A stretch of 64,000 nt of DNA from Deltaproteobacteria bacterium (GCA_018433775.1 JAHDQN010000004.1:62001-126000); one strand, 5' to 3'; positions 24,757-34,697 are shown, counted from the first letter of the stretch. Made by a program: numbers and translations. Notes: generated from the letters alone by a model not told the origin.

Positions 24757-25235
24757 GGGTTGTGTATGGTTGTATTACAACATTATCATGCTGGCCCCGA
24801 TTGCATTTCGTTGGCATTCCCATGTAATTATTAATGGTATTATATAACCAAGTCATAGGAAACCCTTCCTGCAGTTGTTTCATTACTCATTTATACAATG
24901 GTAGAACGAAATATGCCCCGTTTGATCGAAAAAGATTAACCGGCAAGAAGAGAAGGTCTGTTTCATTTCCTTCCGTGGTAGATCGGACTTTTTTAAGATC
25001 GCCTTTCGGAGGAACACCTTTCTGTCACCAATTCCCCGCACCCGCACAATGCAAGGTTATATCCAACTCCATAGAGGAAATCTTCGTAAAAGGACCCGTT
25101 TTGCCAGGTGAAAGGTCATTCCGGTCATACCGACCCGCGAAGAGCCCTTTCCCCCTGGTCAAGGAAACTCTCCGGAATGTCGATCCAGTAGCAATCGGTT
25201 GCCAACAACAAAAACTCTGGTGTAGGAATGAGCGC
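24757..25235. other. Divergent intergenic region and long leader before the glycosyltransferase cluster
   Basis: About 480 bases between the CoA-ester promoter and the first plus-strand glycosyltransferase. The part 24770-24860 is AT-rich (many TTAT/AATT runs) and should hold the plus-strand promoter, though no strong -35/-10 pair stands out. A short symmetric TTGTATTACAA lies near 24769. A reading frame continues upstream of the glycosyltransferase start to 24834 but encodes nothing family-like. No JUMPStart-like element was found. Confidence 0.45.
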
Positions 25236-26366
25236 ATGAAGGTCCTCATGATCACGACGTCGTACCCTGATTACGAGGGATCCAACCGGGGGATATTCAT
25301 CCGCAGGCTCTGCAGGGAGTTGGTGAACAAGGGTGTGGAGGTGGTCGTTCTCACCCCGAGGATCTTTTCGCAGAGTCCGCTCTTCGAGGAGGAGCAGGGC
25401 ATCCGGGTACATCGCTTCCGGTTTCCCAGCGGGAACAGGCCCCTCAATCAGATAGAGTCTGTTCCGGTATGTGCCATGTGCATCTACATGTTATCCGGTC
25501 TGTTTACGGCCCTCCGTCTCATCATGAAGGAAAAGCCGGATGTCATCCACGGCAACTGGATCGTGCCGACCGGACTGATTGCAGCCCTGGCTGGATTCCT
25601 TGCCCGGACTCCCGTGATTAACACAGCTCGGGGCATGGATATACGGGTGAGCGACCGGGGAGCCTTGCGCTTTCTTTTCCACATGGCGGTGAAGCTGTCG
25701 GATCGCGTTACGGTTGTCTCCGAGGCAATGAGGGCCCGCCCCTGTCTCAGCTCGGCCGAGGTCATCACCTCGGGGGTGAACGATTCCTTTTTCAAGATAG
25801 CCCCTGACCGCTCCAGCCTGACCGTCCTCCACACCAGGAGCCTTGAAAAAATTTATGACGTGGAAACCCTTATCCGGGCGGTGCCTCTTGTGCTCGAACA
25901 GTTGCCCGAGGCTCGCTTTATCATTGCCGGGACAGGATCACATGCAGAGGCACTCGAAAAAATGGCCCGCACCATGGGGGTGGAAGCTCACGTGGATTTC
26001 AGGGGACCATTAAGCCACGAATCTATCCCGGGTATCATGGAACACGCATCGATCTATGTTTCTACAGCCATCGCCGATGGGACTTCCATCGCCCTTATGG
26101 AGGCAATGGCAGCGGGACTTATCCCGGTGGTGAGCGACATTGATCCGAACCGGTCGCTGGTCACACATGACAGGGATGGGTACCTGTTCGAACCTGGAAA
26201 CGAGCAAGATCTCTCACAGAAACTTCTCACCGCCCTGCAGAAGGGCATCCCCCCCCAGGTTCTGGAAAAAAAAAGGCAATATTTCAAAGACATACTCCGA
26301 TGGAACTCGGTTGCCAAGCGGTTCATGAACTACTATAATCGACTCGCCGGGAGTTCCAGCAAATGA
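25236..26366 (+). CDS. GT4-family glycosyltransferase
   Basis: 376 residues from the ATG at 25236, chosen because KVLMITTSYPDYEGSNRG is the normal beginning of a GT-B glycosyltransferase and an AGGA lies 6 bases upstream. The frame is open for another 134 codons before it, but these are not family-like. The C-terminal domain has the donor-binding blocks DFRGPLSHESIPG and ADGTSIALMEAMAAGLIPVV with the two Glu residues of the EX7E motif region. A cytoplasmic or membrane-associated sugar transferase from an NDP-sugar to a lipid-linked glycan. It opens the plus-strand glycan cluster, 115 bases before the ABC exporter permease gene. Confidence 0.88.
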   Translation: MKVLMITTSYPDYEGSNRGIFIRRLCRELVNKGVEVVVLTPRIFSQSPLFEEEQGIRVHRFRFPSGNRPLNQIESVPVCAMCIYMLSGLFTALRLIMKEKPDVIHGNWIVPTGLIAALAGFLARTPVINTARGMDIRVSDRGALRFLFHMAVKLSDRVTVVSEAMRARPCLSSAEVITSGVNDSFFKIAPDRSSLTVLHTRSLEKIYDVETLIRAVPLVLEQLPEARFIIAGTGSHAEALEKMARTMGVEAHVDFRGPLSHESIPGIMEHASIYVSTAIADGTSIALMEAMAAGLIPVVSDIDPNRSLVTHDRDGYLFEPGNEQDLSQKLLTALQKGIPPQVLEKKRQYFKDILRWNSVAKRFMNYYNRLAGSSSK

Positions 26367-26481
26367 GGCTCTAAAGCTTTGTGTGCGTGGGGGCGATGAA
26401 TACGGCAATCAACTTGATAAAAATGGAGTACAAAAAGACATTATCTTCTAGCTTCCCGATATCACCCGGGGTGGCGGAGCT

Positions 26482-27351
26482 GTGATCAGTCCAGACGAAT
26501 CGTCCAAGAGTGGAGCTCCGGCTCGACAGGCGATCCCCTTGATACGGATCAGGAAGAAATCAGGTTTTCAGCTCCTGAACTTAAGAGAACTGTTACACTA
26601 CCGCGACCTGCTGGCCTTCCTGGTAATCAGGGATATCAAGGTGAAGTACAAGCAGACCGTTCTGGGCGGGCTCTGGGCCATTATCCAGCCCTTTTTCATG
26701 ATGGTGGTCTTTACGCTCTTTTTCGGGAAGCTGGCGCAGATCCCCTCGGACGGGATCCCGTACCCCATTTTCAACTACACTGCCATGGTTGCCTGGACAT
26801 ATTTCGCCACCGCGATCAACACCTCGGGTAACAGCATCGTGGGCTCGGGAAGCCTCATCTCCAAAGTGTATTTTCCCCGAATCATCATCCCGCTGACCCC
26901 CGTCTTGGCAGGGTTGCTGGATTTCGCGATCGCGTTTTTGGTTCTGATTGCCATGATGCTTTACTTCGGCATCCATCCGTCTCTCATGGCGTTGACGCTC
27001 CCCCTGCTCATCCTCCTGATGATGCTGACCGCCGCCGGTGTTGGACTGGTGCTCGCTGCGCTCAACGCAAAGTACCGCGACGTCAGGTACACCATTCCGT
27101 TTCTCGTCCAGTTCTGGATGTTCGCCACCCCCATCGTCTACCCCGCATCCATGGTGCCGGAACGGTTCCGGCTCATCTATGCACTGAACCCCATGACCGG
27201 CATCATCGAGGGGTTCAGGTCGGCGCTGTTGGGGACCATCGCCTTTCCGTGGACCATGCTGGCCATGTCCACGGTGATCGCCGTGGTCGTCTTCCTCTGC
27301 GGTGTCATCTACTTCAAACAGGTGGAGCGCTACTTTGCGGACATCATCTGA
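26482..27351 (+). CDS. wzm: Polysaccharide ABC exporter permease (Wzm-like)
   Basis: 289 residues with six predicted membrane helices. LLAFLVIRDIKVKYKQTVLG followed by LWAIIQPF is the conserved cytoplasmic start of ABC-2 type O-antigen or teichoic acid export permeases, and the end NPMTGIIEGFRSALLG is also family-typical. GTG start with GGCGGAG upstream; the first 35 residues are not conserved. It forms the channel for exporting lipid-linked polysaccharide across the inner membrane with the ATPase encoded 40 bases downstream. Confidence 0.9.
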   Translation: MISPDESSKSGAPARQAIPLIRIRKKSGFQLLNLRELLHYRDLLAFLVIRDIKVKYKQTVLGGLWAIIQPFFMMVVFTLFFGKLAQIPSDGIPYPIFNYTAMVAWTYFATAINTSGNSIVGSGSLISKVYFPRIIIPLTPVLAGLLDFAIAFLVLIAMMLYFGIHPSLMALTLPLLILLMMLTAAGVGLVLAALNAKYRDVRYTIPFLVQFWMFATPIVYPASMVPERFRLIYALNPMTGIIEGFRSALLGTIAFPWTMLAMSTVIAVVVFLCGVIYFKQVERYFADII

Positions 27352-27391
27352 TTCGATTTCCATTCAGGAGCCCGAAGGCAAAAGATAAACC

Positions 27392-28708
27392 ATGGCTGAA
27401 CCGATCATCACGGTAGAAAACCTCTCGAAGAAATACCGCATCGGCATGCGCGAGCTCAAGGGCAGAACCTTCCGAGAGACCGTTGTCGACACCCTTGCGG
27501 CACCGGTGAGAAACCTCAGGCGGCTGAGGCGGCTTACCCGCTTCGACGACAGGGAGTCACGCGGTGCAGACGACAGCCTCCCCGCTGCAGGGTCGCCAAC
27601 CGGGGATACCATCTGGGCTCTGAAAGACGTATCGTTCACGGTGCAGCCGGGCGAGGTCGTGGGCATCATCGGCAGAAACGGTGCGGGCAAGAGCACGCTG
27701 CTGAAAATTCTTTCCCGTATCACCGAGCCGACCTCGGGCGAGGTGAGGCTCTACGGCAGGGTATCGAGCCTGCTGGAGGTGGGCACCGGGTTCCATCCCG
27801 AGCTGACCGGCCGCGAGAACATCTACCTGAACGGCACCATCCTGGGCATGAGAAAGGCCGAGATCGACCGCAAGTTCGACGAGATCGTGGCCTTTTCCGA
27901 GATCGAGAAGTTCCTTGACACGCCTGTTAAACGATACTCGAGCGGCATGTATGTCCGGCTGGCCTTTGCCGTGGCCGCGCATCTTGAGCCGGAGATCCTG
28001 CTCATTGACGAGGTTCTGGCCGTTGGAGATGCAGAATTTCAGAAAAAATGCCTTGGAAAAATGAACACCCTATCTCACAGAGGACGCACTGTGCTTTTCG
28101 TCAGTCACAACATGGCTGCCATAAGTCAGCTCTGTTCACGCGTAATCCATATTTCTGATGGCAGCATTGCCCAGGATGGGCTTCCTGAGGCTGTAATACA
28201 TGCATATCTCGGAACAGGTATGCAATCAGCAGGATCATCGTATCATTGTCTCGACAAACCCGATACTTCTGCATGGGTTCAGTCAGTGGAGCTGAAAGAC
28301 ATCGACGGCCGGACAAAAGACTCTTTTTTAATGTCCGAATGCATCGTCGTCGAATCAACGATCTTTATCAAGAGCAGGATCAGCCTCTCACTAAGTATCC
28401 AGATCAAGGAACAGAACAACTCGCCCCTGTATCATTTTCCGATTGGCGACTCTCCACAATCACTTCCCGCAGCTACAGGAATGCACAGGGTATGTACCCG
28501 GATCCCGCCTCCGAATCTCTATCCGGGGACATACATCATGAAAATAGCCCTGAGTGAAGGGATCGGTGATCATTTTGAACACCTTCACGTTATCGATACG
28601 ATCTCTTTCGATATCACCCCGGATTATTCTACCTGTTCCCGTCAACTTTCAAGACATGCAGGGGTCATCTACGCACGCGCGCAATGGAATGTCGATGACC
28701 TGCCATAA
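27392..28708 (+). CDS. wzt: Polysaccharide ABC exporter ATPase with C-terminal sugar-binding domain (Wzt-like)
   Basis: 438 residues. Walker A GRNGAGKST (about 95-103), signature YSSGMYVRLAFA, Walker B ILLIDEVLAVGD and the H-loop FVSHNMAA are all intact. Before Walker A is an insertion (FRETVVDTLAAPVRNLRRLR) usual in Wzt/TagH. After about residue 275 a beta-rich extra domain of some 160 residues follows, as in Wzt proteins that recognise the modified non-reducing end of their O-antigen. This suggests a capped polymer. Paired with the Wzm-like permease upstream. Confidence 0.9.
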   Translation: MAEPIITVENLSKKYRIGMRELKGRTFRETVVDTLAAPVRNLRRLRRLTRFDDRESRGADDSLPAAGSPTGDTIWALKDVSFTVQPGEVVGIIGRNGAGKSTLLKILSRITEPTSGEVRLYGRVSSLLEVGTGFHPELTGRENIYLNGTILGMRKAEIDRKFDEIVAFSEIEKFLDTPVKRYSSGMYVRLAFAVAAHLEPEILLIDEVLAVGDAEFQKKCLGKMNTLSHRGRTVLFVSHNMAAISQLCSRVIHISDGSIAQDGLPEAVIHAYLGTGMQSAGSSYHCLDKPDTSAWVQSVELKDIDGRTKDSFLMSECIVVESTIFIKSRISLSLSIQIKEQNNSPLYHFPIGDSPQSLPAATGMHRVCTRIPPPNLYPGTYIMKIALSEGIGDHFEHLHVIDTISFDITPDYSTCSRQLSRHAGVIYARAQWNVDDLP

Positions 28709-29906
28709 AGCAACACCACTTCTCCGGTACTCAGCTAATCGTATGCATTCCTTGACCTCTTCTCAAAAATTATATCACCGCATCTCCAACTTCTTCCGGA
28801 AGTTATCTGCAAAGAGAGACCTGCTGCCGGATCCCCGGGCAAAAATCATAAACCCGATAGGAAAATTGAATCCGGAAAACGCTAAGGCCACCTTTGTGGC
28901 AGCAGTCGGGCCTGATTATGATCAGACCGTCCCGAAGGCATGGAACTGTATCATCACTGGGTATTGTAATGCTTTTGAAGAAGTGGGGATTCCTTATGTC
29001 ATCACTGATGTCAAAGATCTTTCCCGTGTCCTTTCCGAACTAAAACGGCCCTTCTGTCTGATCAAAGGGAATGATTTTGATTTTATTTCACAGCCATCTA
29101 TCAACCTCTTGAAGTTGGTTCCCCACTTTGTTTGGGTGGACAGATGGTTTCAGGGTCAGGAAAACTTTTTCGTTGAAAACAACATGGATCCACAGAGGTT
29201 TTCGTTTTCTTCTGCACTTCAGAAAAAAATACTCGACTCGGAACCCTCGTTTGTCTTTTCGGCAACAACTCAAAGAGGCCTTCACTTTTACGAGGGCTGG
29301 GAAAAACATGGCGCCAAGGTATGTTCACTTCCACTAGCATGCGACAGCGCAACCTACCTCGTTTCATCAGCCCGTCATCCCCAATTCGAACAAGTGGAGA
29401 TGGCCTTTGTCGGGGGCTACTGGGAGTCCAAGGGCCGCCAGATTGACCTCTACCTGCGTAATTTCGAAGATAGACTGACTATCTATGGGTATAGTAAATG
29501 GCCTTACAGCGGTTATCGAGGACTACTGGAGAAAGAACTGGAGCCTTATCTCTATCGGCAGGCACGAGTCAGCCCGACAATAAACGAGCCCACCGTGGCC
29601 CTGCTTCATGGAAATATCAATGAGCGCGTATTCAAAATCCTCGGAAGCGGAGGAGTGTCTGTAGTGGATGCTGTACCTGCATATAGGGATCTCTTCAACG
29701 ACGATGAGCTCATGATGCCCTCTAATGTGCAGGAGTTCCATGACATGGTGTGTGCGCTGCTCGAAAATGATACCATTCATGCAACATACCAGAAGAAAGG
29801 AATGGCCGCTGTTCTATCACGGCATATGTATCGCCATCGGGTTGCTGTAATACTGCAGTGGTTAGGTATCACCAGACCGGAAAATCTTGCGGGTATAGCT
29901 GAATGA
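28695..29906 (+). CDS. CgeB-like glycosyltransferase (GT-B, Glyco_trans_1_2 type)
   Basis: 403 residues from ATG 28695, which overlaps the Wzt stop by 14 bases; an ATG at 28743 would avoid overlap and remove 16 residues. Neither start has a clear ribosome site. The C-terminal part has NERVFKILGSGGVSVVDA and the following DLFNDDELMM, the pattern of the CgeB-like branch (NxRxFExxxxGxxxxTD). The middle reads EMAFVGGYWESKGRQ, as in these proteins. The N-terminal domain is weakly conserved. Its base composition is visibly poorer in G+C than the exporter genes. It overlaps the next gene by four bases. Confidence 0.7.
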   Translation: MTCHKATPLLRYSANRMHSLTSSQKLYHRISNFFRKLSAKRDLLPDPRAKIINPIGKLNPENAKATFVAAVGPDYDQTVPKAWNCIITGYCNAFEEVGIPYVITDVKDLSRVLSELKRPFCLIKGNDFDFISQPSINLLKLVPHFVWVDRWFQGQENFFVENNMDPQRFSFSSALQKKILDSEPSFVFSATTQRGLHFYEGWEKHGAKVCSLPLACDSATYLVSSARHPQFEQVEMAFVGGYWESKGRQIDLYLRNFEDRLTIYGYSKWPYSGYRGLLEKELEPYLYRQARVSPTINEPTVALLHGNINERVFKILGSGGVSVVDAVPAYRDLFNDDELMMPSNVQEFHDMVCALLENDTIHATYQKKGMAAVLSRHMYRHRVAVILQWLGITRPENLAGIAE

Positions 29907-31036
29907 ACTGGATCTCCTTTAACATCCACAATCTGGTAACGGTTCTTGTCGACAGCAGAGTATCGAGACAGCTCCAGGACTCGATCAATTTCCAGATCGG
30001 TTATTTCAGAACGACAATCCAACAGCCCGCGTCCGGGTCAACCCTTGTTATAAAACCTTACGAATCTTTTGGTGAGTGTGTGGATTTATTCAACATGCCT
30101 CACCAGAACTTTCACCTTTACCGTCACTATCCACCGGGCATATTCCATGATCCGGCTAGCCGGGTTCTCATTCATAAGAATGATGTCGGGTTCACCATTT
30201 ACGCCTCACAGGGGAATTTCATCTTCCACCTTTTCCTACAACTGCTTCTCATCGGCCATGGCATTACCTTAGTCCATGCCGCCGCAATAGCACGCAATAA
30301 CAAGATCATTCTCATTCCGGGAGCAGGAGGGGTCGGAAAAACGGCAATACTCGGAGAAGCAGTGAACCACCACGGATGCAAGATCCTCGGAGACGACATC
30401 ATACTTCTTTCCCGAAACGGTACCTGCCTTTCTTTTCCACGCTCGTTCGTCCTGAAAGAGTATCACAGAACAATCTTCCCGGAATTCTTTGCCAATAATG
30501 CAGCATCTGTCGATCAAAGGTCCCGGGGTTCAGATTCCTGGAAGAAGACGTTCATCAGATTTATACGTATGAACGCTCCATTCATGGGCCTGACTCGAAG
30601 TATTATTAATCGGTTCAACCTTGCAGAGAAGGTACCAAGCTCGCTCGGCTTTTCGCTGCAAGATCCGCCCCCACCGCCATACCTTGCAACTGCTCCTGTA
30701 AAGGAACTGTTCGGATATGATGCCGTTGCCGAGTCAGGTACGATCGACAAGACCGTTTTCCTCGTACGGGGTGGCTACCGGGATTTTTCCATTGAGCAGG
30801 TGGATGCAATCGTCATGGCCCAGCGGATGAATTCCATCATCCACCATGAGTGGGTTGATGGTATGAGAATGTTTTTTACCATGTCGGCGCTTGGACTCTT
30901 TGAGCTGCACCAATATTTTCAGAGGGTCTTTGATATTATGGTATCCTCCATAACGGGAAGACCCTGCCTGCAGATAAAGATCCCCGAGCAGGCCACACCT
31001 GAGGAATTGACCGGTTTTTTCATTTCCCACGTATGA
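29903..31036 (+). CDS. HprK-like (HPr kinase/phosphorylase-fold) P-loop protein
   Basis: 377 residues. A Walker A motif PGAGGVGKTAIL at about 138-149 is preceded by LVHAAAIARNN and followed by ILGDDIILL, the signature of the HPr kinase C-terminal domain family, here without the N-terminal regulatory domain of true HprK. Proteins of this kind are common in polysaccharide and RiPP loci with unknown substrate; they may phosphorylate a small molecule, sugar or peptide. ATGA overlap with the upstream glycosyltransferase and a lower G+C content shared with it. No HPr or PTS gene is nearby. The rest of the protein has no recognised domain. Confidence 0.75.
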   Translation: MNWISFNIHNLVTVLVDSRVSRQLQDSINFQIGYFRTTIQQPASGSTLVIKPYESFGECVDLFNMPHQNFHLYRHYPPGIFHDPASRVLIHKNDVGFTIYASQGNFIFHLFLQLLLIGHGITLVHAAAIARNNKIILIPGAGGVGKTAILGEAVNHHGCKILGDDIILLSRNGTCLSFPRSFVLKEYHRTIFPEFFANNAASVDQRSRGSDSWKKTFIRFIRMNAPFMGLTRSIINRFNLAEKVPSSLGFSLQDPPPPPYLATAPVKELFGYDAVAESGTIDKTVFLVRGGYRDFSIEQVDAIVMAQRMNSIIHHEWVDGMRMFFTMSALGLFELHQYFQRVFDIMVSSITGRPCLQIKIPEQATPEELTGFFISHV

Positions 31037-31072
31037 GCCTCCAGGCCCCCGATATGAGGTCTTGATTCTTTG

Positions 31073-32089
31073 ATGCATTCAAATGCAAGTAGAGTCTCTG
31101 TAATCATGGCCGTGTTTAACGGCAGCCGTTATGTGCGTAAAGCTATCGAGAGCATCCTGAAGCAATCCTTTTCCAACTTCGAGCTTATCATTATAAATGA
31201 TTGTTCCACTGACGAAACCGATTCGATCATTCGATCATTTTCCGATCCTCGGATACGAGTCCTTACGAATAGCAAAAACCTGGGGCTACCGCTCACCCTG
31301 AACAGGGGGCTGAAAGAATCCAGATATGAGTACATAGCCCGAATGGACGTGGACGATATAAGCCATCCCGAACGGCTCGATAAACAAGTCGATTTTCTGG
31401 ATGCACATCCAGGAACCGGCATCTGCGGCACATGGATACAGCTCTTTGAAGACGGTAAGGAAGAAGCGATACGGTATCCGACTGATTCGGCATCCATCAA
31501 GTCATCCCTGCTCTTCTCCTCATCCATTGCCCATGCTTCAATCATGGCACGGCGAGATATCATCTTGCAGAACAAGCTTGCATATTCAAACGATTATCCG
31601 TGCGCAGAGGATTATGAGCTGTGGGTAAGGTGCTCGAAAGTTACCGAATTTTATAATATTCCTGAAGTGCTGTATTATTACCGCTTGCATCCCGGCCAGG
31701 AAACGCAGAAGAACGCCGGCAGAAAAACAGTATCCACCGAGAAAGTCAGGCTGAATCAGATCAGAGATCTGGGCATCAATCCCACAGATGAGGAACTATC
31801 ACTTCACAGCAGCCTCGCCCGCTTCTCCTATGTGTCCACATGGTGCTTCGTAGAAAAGTCCCGTTCTTGGCTTCACAAGTTGTACTATGCCAATCTGCAG
31901 GTCCGGAGTTATCCTGAAGAGGCCTTTGATCGAATGCTCGCCGATCGGTGGTTCGACATATGCTATAATGCAAGAAATCTCGGGTTCTGGACATTTATTC
32001 AATTCATGAAGTCTCCCTTGCAGAAGCACACCTCACTGAAGTCGCTGGCAAAACTCAAGTTCGGACTGAAAAGTCTCATGAGGGTGTGA
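31073..32089 (+). CDS. GT2-family glycosyltransferase
   Basis: 338 residues from ATG 31073; a TTG three bases upstream is possible. VSVIMAVFNGSRYVRKAIES is the classic GT-A start, with INDCSTDETDSII for the nucleotide, MDVDDISHPERLDKQV containing the DxD, and EDYELWVRCS near the acceptor site carrying the catalytic acid. Length is usual. Cytoplasmic face of the inner membrane, adding a sugar to a growing glycan. It follows the HprK-like gene and is four bases before the next glycosyltransferase. Confidence 0.88.
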   Translation: MHSNASRVSVIMAVFNGSRYVRKAIESILKQSFSNFELIIINDCSTDETDSIIRSFSDPRIRVLTNSKNLGLPLTLNRGLKESRYEYIARMDVDDISHPERLDKQVDFLDAHPGTGICGTWIQLFEDGKEEAIRYPTDSASIKSSLLFSSSIAHASIMARRDIILQNKLAYSNDYPCAEDYELWVRCSKVTEFYNIPEVLYYYRLHPGQETQKNAGRKTVSTEKVRLNQIRDLGINPTDEELSLHSSLARFSYVSTWCFVEKSRSWLHKLYYANLQVRSYPEEAFDRMLADRWFDICYNARNLGFWTFIQFMKSPLQKHTSLKSLAKLKFGLKSLMRV

Positions 32090-32093
32090 GCGG

Positions 32094-33317
32094 GTGAAAA
32101 CTTTGAAAAGAATAGCTGTCCTGTCTTCTTCTTACCCGCCGTTGGGCGATGGGGGCATTACCTCCGCACATTTCAACCTGGCGGGGGCATTGCGCAGACA
32201 AGGGCACAAAGTCAGGTCTTTTACCTTTATGGACAGACCGTTTCATCGTCCGACCGAAGAAGTTGTTCGGAGTGGTATTCCTGCCCTTATCAGACAGCTC
32301 ATCACCCGAACATCCAATCTTTTCCTCAGGCTCAGAGGAGAGCAGGGCTATCTGTATCAATGTGCCTACGACCTCACGGGCGCACTGGGCGGACTGTTGC
32401 TCATCCCCAGCATCAGGGCCTTCAGGCCCGATATCATTATCGTGCCCGATCGGGGCGCACCCTCGGCGTTCTGGCCGGTCATACCGGGGTCGAAAATTAT
32501 ATTCCTCTCGCACCACAATCCACTTCGTTTTGTCGGCAACCCTCTGATCGGGGAATTGTCGGAGAGTGATGCCCGGCTTGCGGTCGAGATCGAATCACTG
32601 GGGCTGGGGAACGCTCACGCGGTTGTATGCCCGTCTTCATATATGAAAAAGGCTTTCGCCGGAACATACCGGTTCACCGGCAAGACCACGGTCATTCCCA
32701 ATGTGGTCGATGCAGAATTTATCTCATCAGTACCCTCTTCCTCAAGCCTGAGGGAAGAACTGGGCCTTTCCCGGGAAGCACCTGTGATTTATCTTCCCTC
32801 TGCAGGCAGTCGCATCAAGGGGAGGGCCTTTGTGCCCGAGATCGTCAGGAGAATCGCAGCGGCCCACAACAGTGAGCTCGGATTCTATCTTTCGGGACAC
32901 CTTGATGACGAGTTGCGGCACCTCATCGACCGTCTCCCCAAAAACGCCCGAGTATACGCTCCCGGGCACATGCCGTATGCAGAGACCATCGCGACCGTGA
33001 AGGGATGCGATCTATGCGTCAGTCCCACCCTGATGGAGAGCTTCGGCATGGCCCTGCTCGAGGCGGCATTCTGCAGCATTCCCCTGGTGTGTTTCGATGC
33101 AGGGGGGAACCGCGATCTGGTACGGGACGGGGAGACCGGGTTCCTCGTCCCCGCTCTCGATGTGGAGGCGCTGGTCGAGAGATCTCTTCACTGTCTTGAG
33201 AAACCCATGGTGCGTGCCTCAATGTCGGAAATGGTGAAGGGTCTGGTTTTACAGGAATTTTCACCTGAACACATCATCGGAGTATATGAGGAGCTGTTCG
33301 AAGAGCTGGAGAGATGA
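32094..33317 (+). CDS. GT4-family glycosyltransferase
   Basis: 407 residues from a GTG at 32094. N-terminal IAVLSSSYPPLGDGGITSAH is a GT-B start with the glycine-rich loop, and IFLSHHNPLRF lies in the acceptor domain. The C-terminal domain has VSPTLMESFGMALLEAAFCS with the EX7E glutamates and the donor-contacting LVRDGETGFLVP. Retaining transferase of an NDP-sugar. Four bases separate it from the upstream GT2 gene. Confidence 0.88.
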   Translation: MKTLKRIAVLSSSYPPLGDGGITSAHFNLAGALRRQGHKVRSFTFMDRPFHRPTEEVVRSGIPALIRQLITRTSNLFLRLRGEQGYLYQCAYDLTGALGGLLLIPSIRAFRPDIIIVPDRGAPSAFWPVIPGSKIIFLSHHNPLRFVGNPLIGELSESDARLAVEIESLGLGNAHAVVCPSSYMKKAFAGTYRFTGKTTVIPNVVDAEFISSVPSSSSLREELGLSREAPVIYLPSAGSRIKGRAFVPEIVRRIAAAHNSELGFYLSGHLDDELRHLIDRLPKNARVYAPGHMPYAETIATVKGCDLCVSPTLMESFGMALLEAAFCSIPLVCFDAGGNRDLVRDGETGFLVPALDVEALVERSLHCLEKPMVRASMSEMVKGLVLQEFSPEHIIGVYEELFEELER

Positions 33318-33336
33318 TCCGGCGAGGGGTCGTCCA

Positions 33337-34647
33337 ATGAATATCGCGTGTGTCAACACGACCGATGTCGGAGGCGGGGCAGAGTCTTCCGCGGTGAACC
33401 TGAGCAACGCCTTCCGCAAGCTGGGACACGCATCCGTGCTTCTTGTCGGCAGGAAGACAGGCTCGGGCGAGGACATCCTGGAAATTCCGCGACACGGTGT
33501 CAATCCTGTGCGGAAAGCAATGCACGGCCTTTACCCGGCAATGGTCAGAGGGTTCGACAGATTCTCTGCGATCCCCAACAGACTGGAGCGATTGCTGGGG
33601 CTGGAAGAATTCCATCATCCCGGCTCCCGCCGGCTCCTCGACGCGGTGCCTTTCAATCCGGACGTGCTCGTCTTCCACAACCTGCACGGAAAATACTTCG
33701 ATCTCAGGACCCTGAGGAATCTCAGCAGGAAGGTGCCCTGCGTGCTGATCCTGAGAGATTGCTGGCTCCTGACCGGACACTGTGCTCATCCGAAGGGCTG
33801 CACGCGATGGAAATCAGGGTGCGGGCACTGCCCGGACCTGTCGATATACCCATCTATCAGACGGGACACCACCGCCTTCAACTGGAAACGCAAGAAGCGA
33901 GTCTATGATCGCAGCCTGCTTTATCTGGCCGCACCTTCACAGTGGCAGATTGACCGGGCTCATGAATCCATGCTGAGCGGGCGCATGTGCAGCGTCATCC
34001 CCAACGCTATCGACATGAATGTATTCAAGCCAGGGAGCCGCGGGGAGGCAAGGAAAAGGCTGAACCTGCCGACAGAGGCGCAGATCATAATTTTTACCGC
34101 CCATTCCGAGTTCAAGGACTTCGAAACCATGCTTGAGGCAGCCCGGCAGACTTTGCAGAACAGCCGTGGCATAGAGCAGGTGTTCATCTGCCTGGGAAGG
34201 GGCGGAGCCGAACATCGGGAGCATGGCGGATCCATCCGTTTCCCCGGCTTTATCAGGAACCAGCAGCAGCTTGCCTGTTACTACCGGGCCGCGGATATCT
34301 ATCTGCACGCCGCCCATGATGAGACCTTCGGGAAAAGCATAACCGAGGCCATGGCATGCGGTATTCCGGTGATAGCGACGAAGACCGGCGGAATCCCGGA
34401 GCAGGTTACCCATGGGTTGAACGGGTTTCTGACCGCACCCGGAGATTCATCCGCCATGGCGCACATGATTTCCCAATTGCTTGAAGATCCTGCCATGAGG
34501 GCCAGTATGGGCGCCAGCGCCCATGAATCGGCACAGAAGTATACGTTCGCCAATCAAGCGGCAGGCTTCATCGAATGGTTCAGCGAGGTCATAGACGACT
34601 GGAGCTCGTTAAGACCATCTCACGGCAAGCTCCGAAGGAAGGCCTGA
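33337..34647 (+). CDS. GT4-family glycosyltransferase (WcaC/colanic-acid type)
   Basis: 436 residues from ATG 33337 (a frame extension to 33286 is possible but not conserved). Start NIACVNTTDVGGGAESSAVN is typical of GT4 enzymes of colanic-acid and exopolysaccharide loci. A block LRDCWLLTGHCAHPKGCTRW with several Cys residues is characteristic of this subgroup, followed by CGHCPDL. The C-terminal domain has DETFGKSITEAMACGIPVIA with the EX7E glutamates. It probably adds a sugar to the growing repeat unit. Confidence 0.87.
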   Translation: MNIACVNTTDVGGGAESSAVNLSNAFRKLGHASVLLVGRKTGSGEDILEIPRHGVNPVRKAMHGLYPAMVRGFDRFSAIPNRLERLLGLEEFHHPGSRRLLDAVPFNPDVLVFHNLHGKYFDLRTLRNLSRKVPCVLILRDCWLLTGHCAHPKGCTRWKSGCGHCPDLSIYPSIRRDTTAFNWKRKKRVYDRSLLYLAAPSQWQIDRAHESMLSGRMCSVIPNAIDMNVFKPGSRGEARKRLNLPTEAQIIIFTAHSEFKDFETMLEAARQTLQNSRGIEQVFICLGRGGAEHREHGGSIRFPGFIRNQQQLACYYRAADIYLHAAHDETFGKSITEAMACGIPVIATKTGGIPEQVTHGLNGFLTAPGDSSAMAHMISQLLEDPAMRASMGASAHESAQKYTFANQAAGFIEWFSEVIDDWSSLRPSHGKLRRKA

Positions 34648-34697
34648 CCGGAATAAGGCCCGAACCCTCCTTCCCAGAACGACGACCTGCCACACCC

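Noticed and set aside
24769-24780. Short symmetric TTGTATTACAA as an operator
   Set aside because: Only 11 bases and in AT-rich DNA; could be chance.
24834-25235. Upstream 134-codon extension of the first glycosyltransferase
   Set aside because: The family-like sequence begins at 25236, with a ribosome site just before; the extension has no similarity and low-complexity character.
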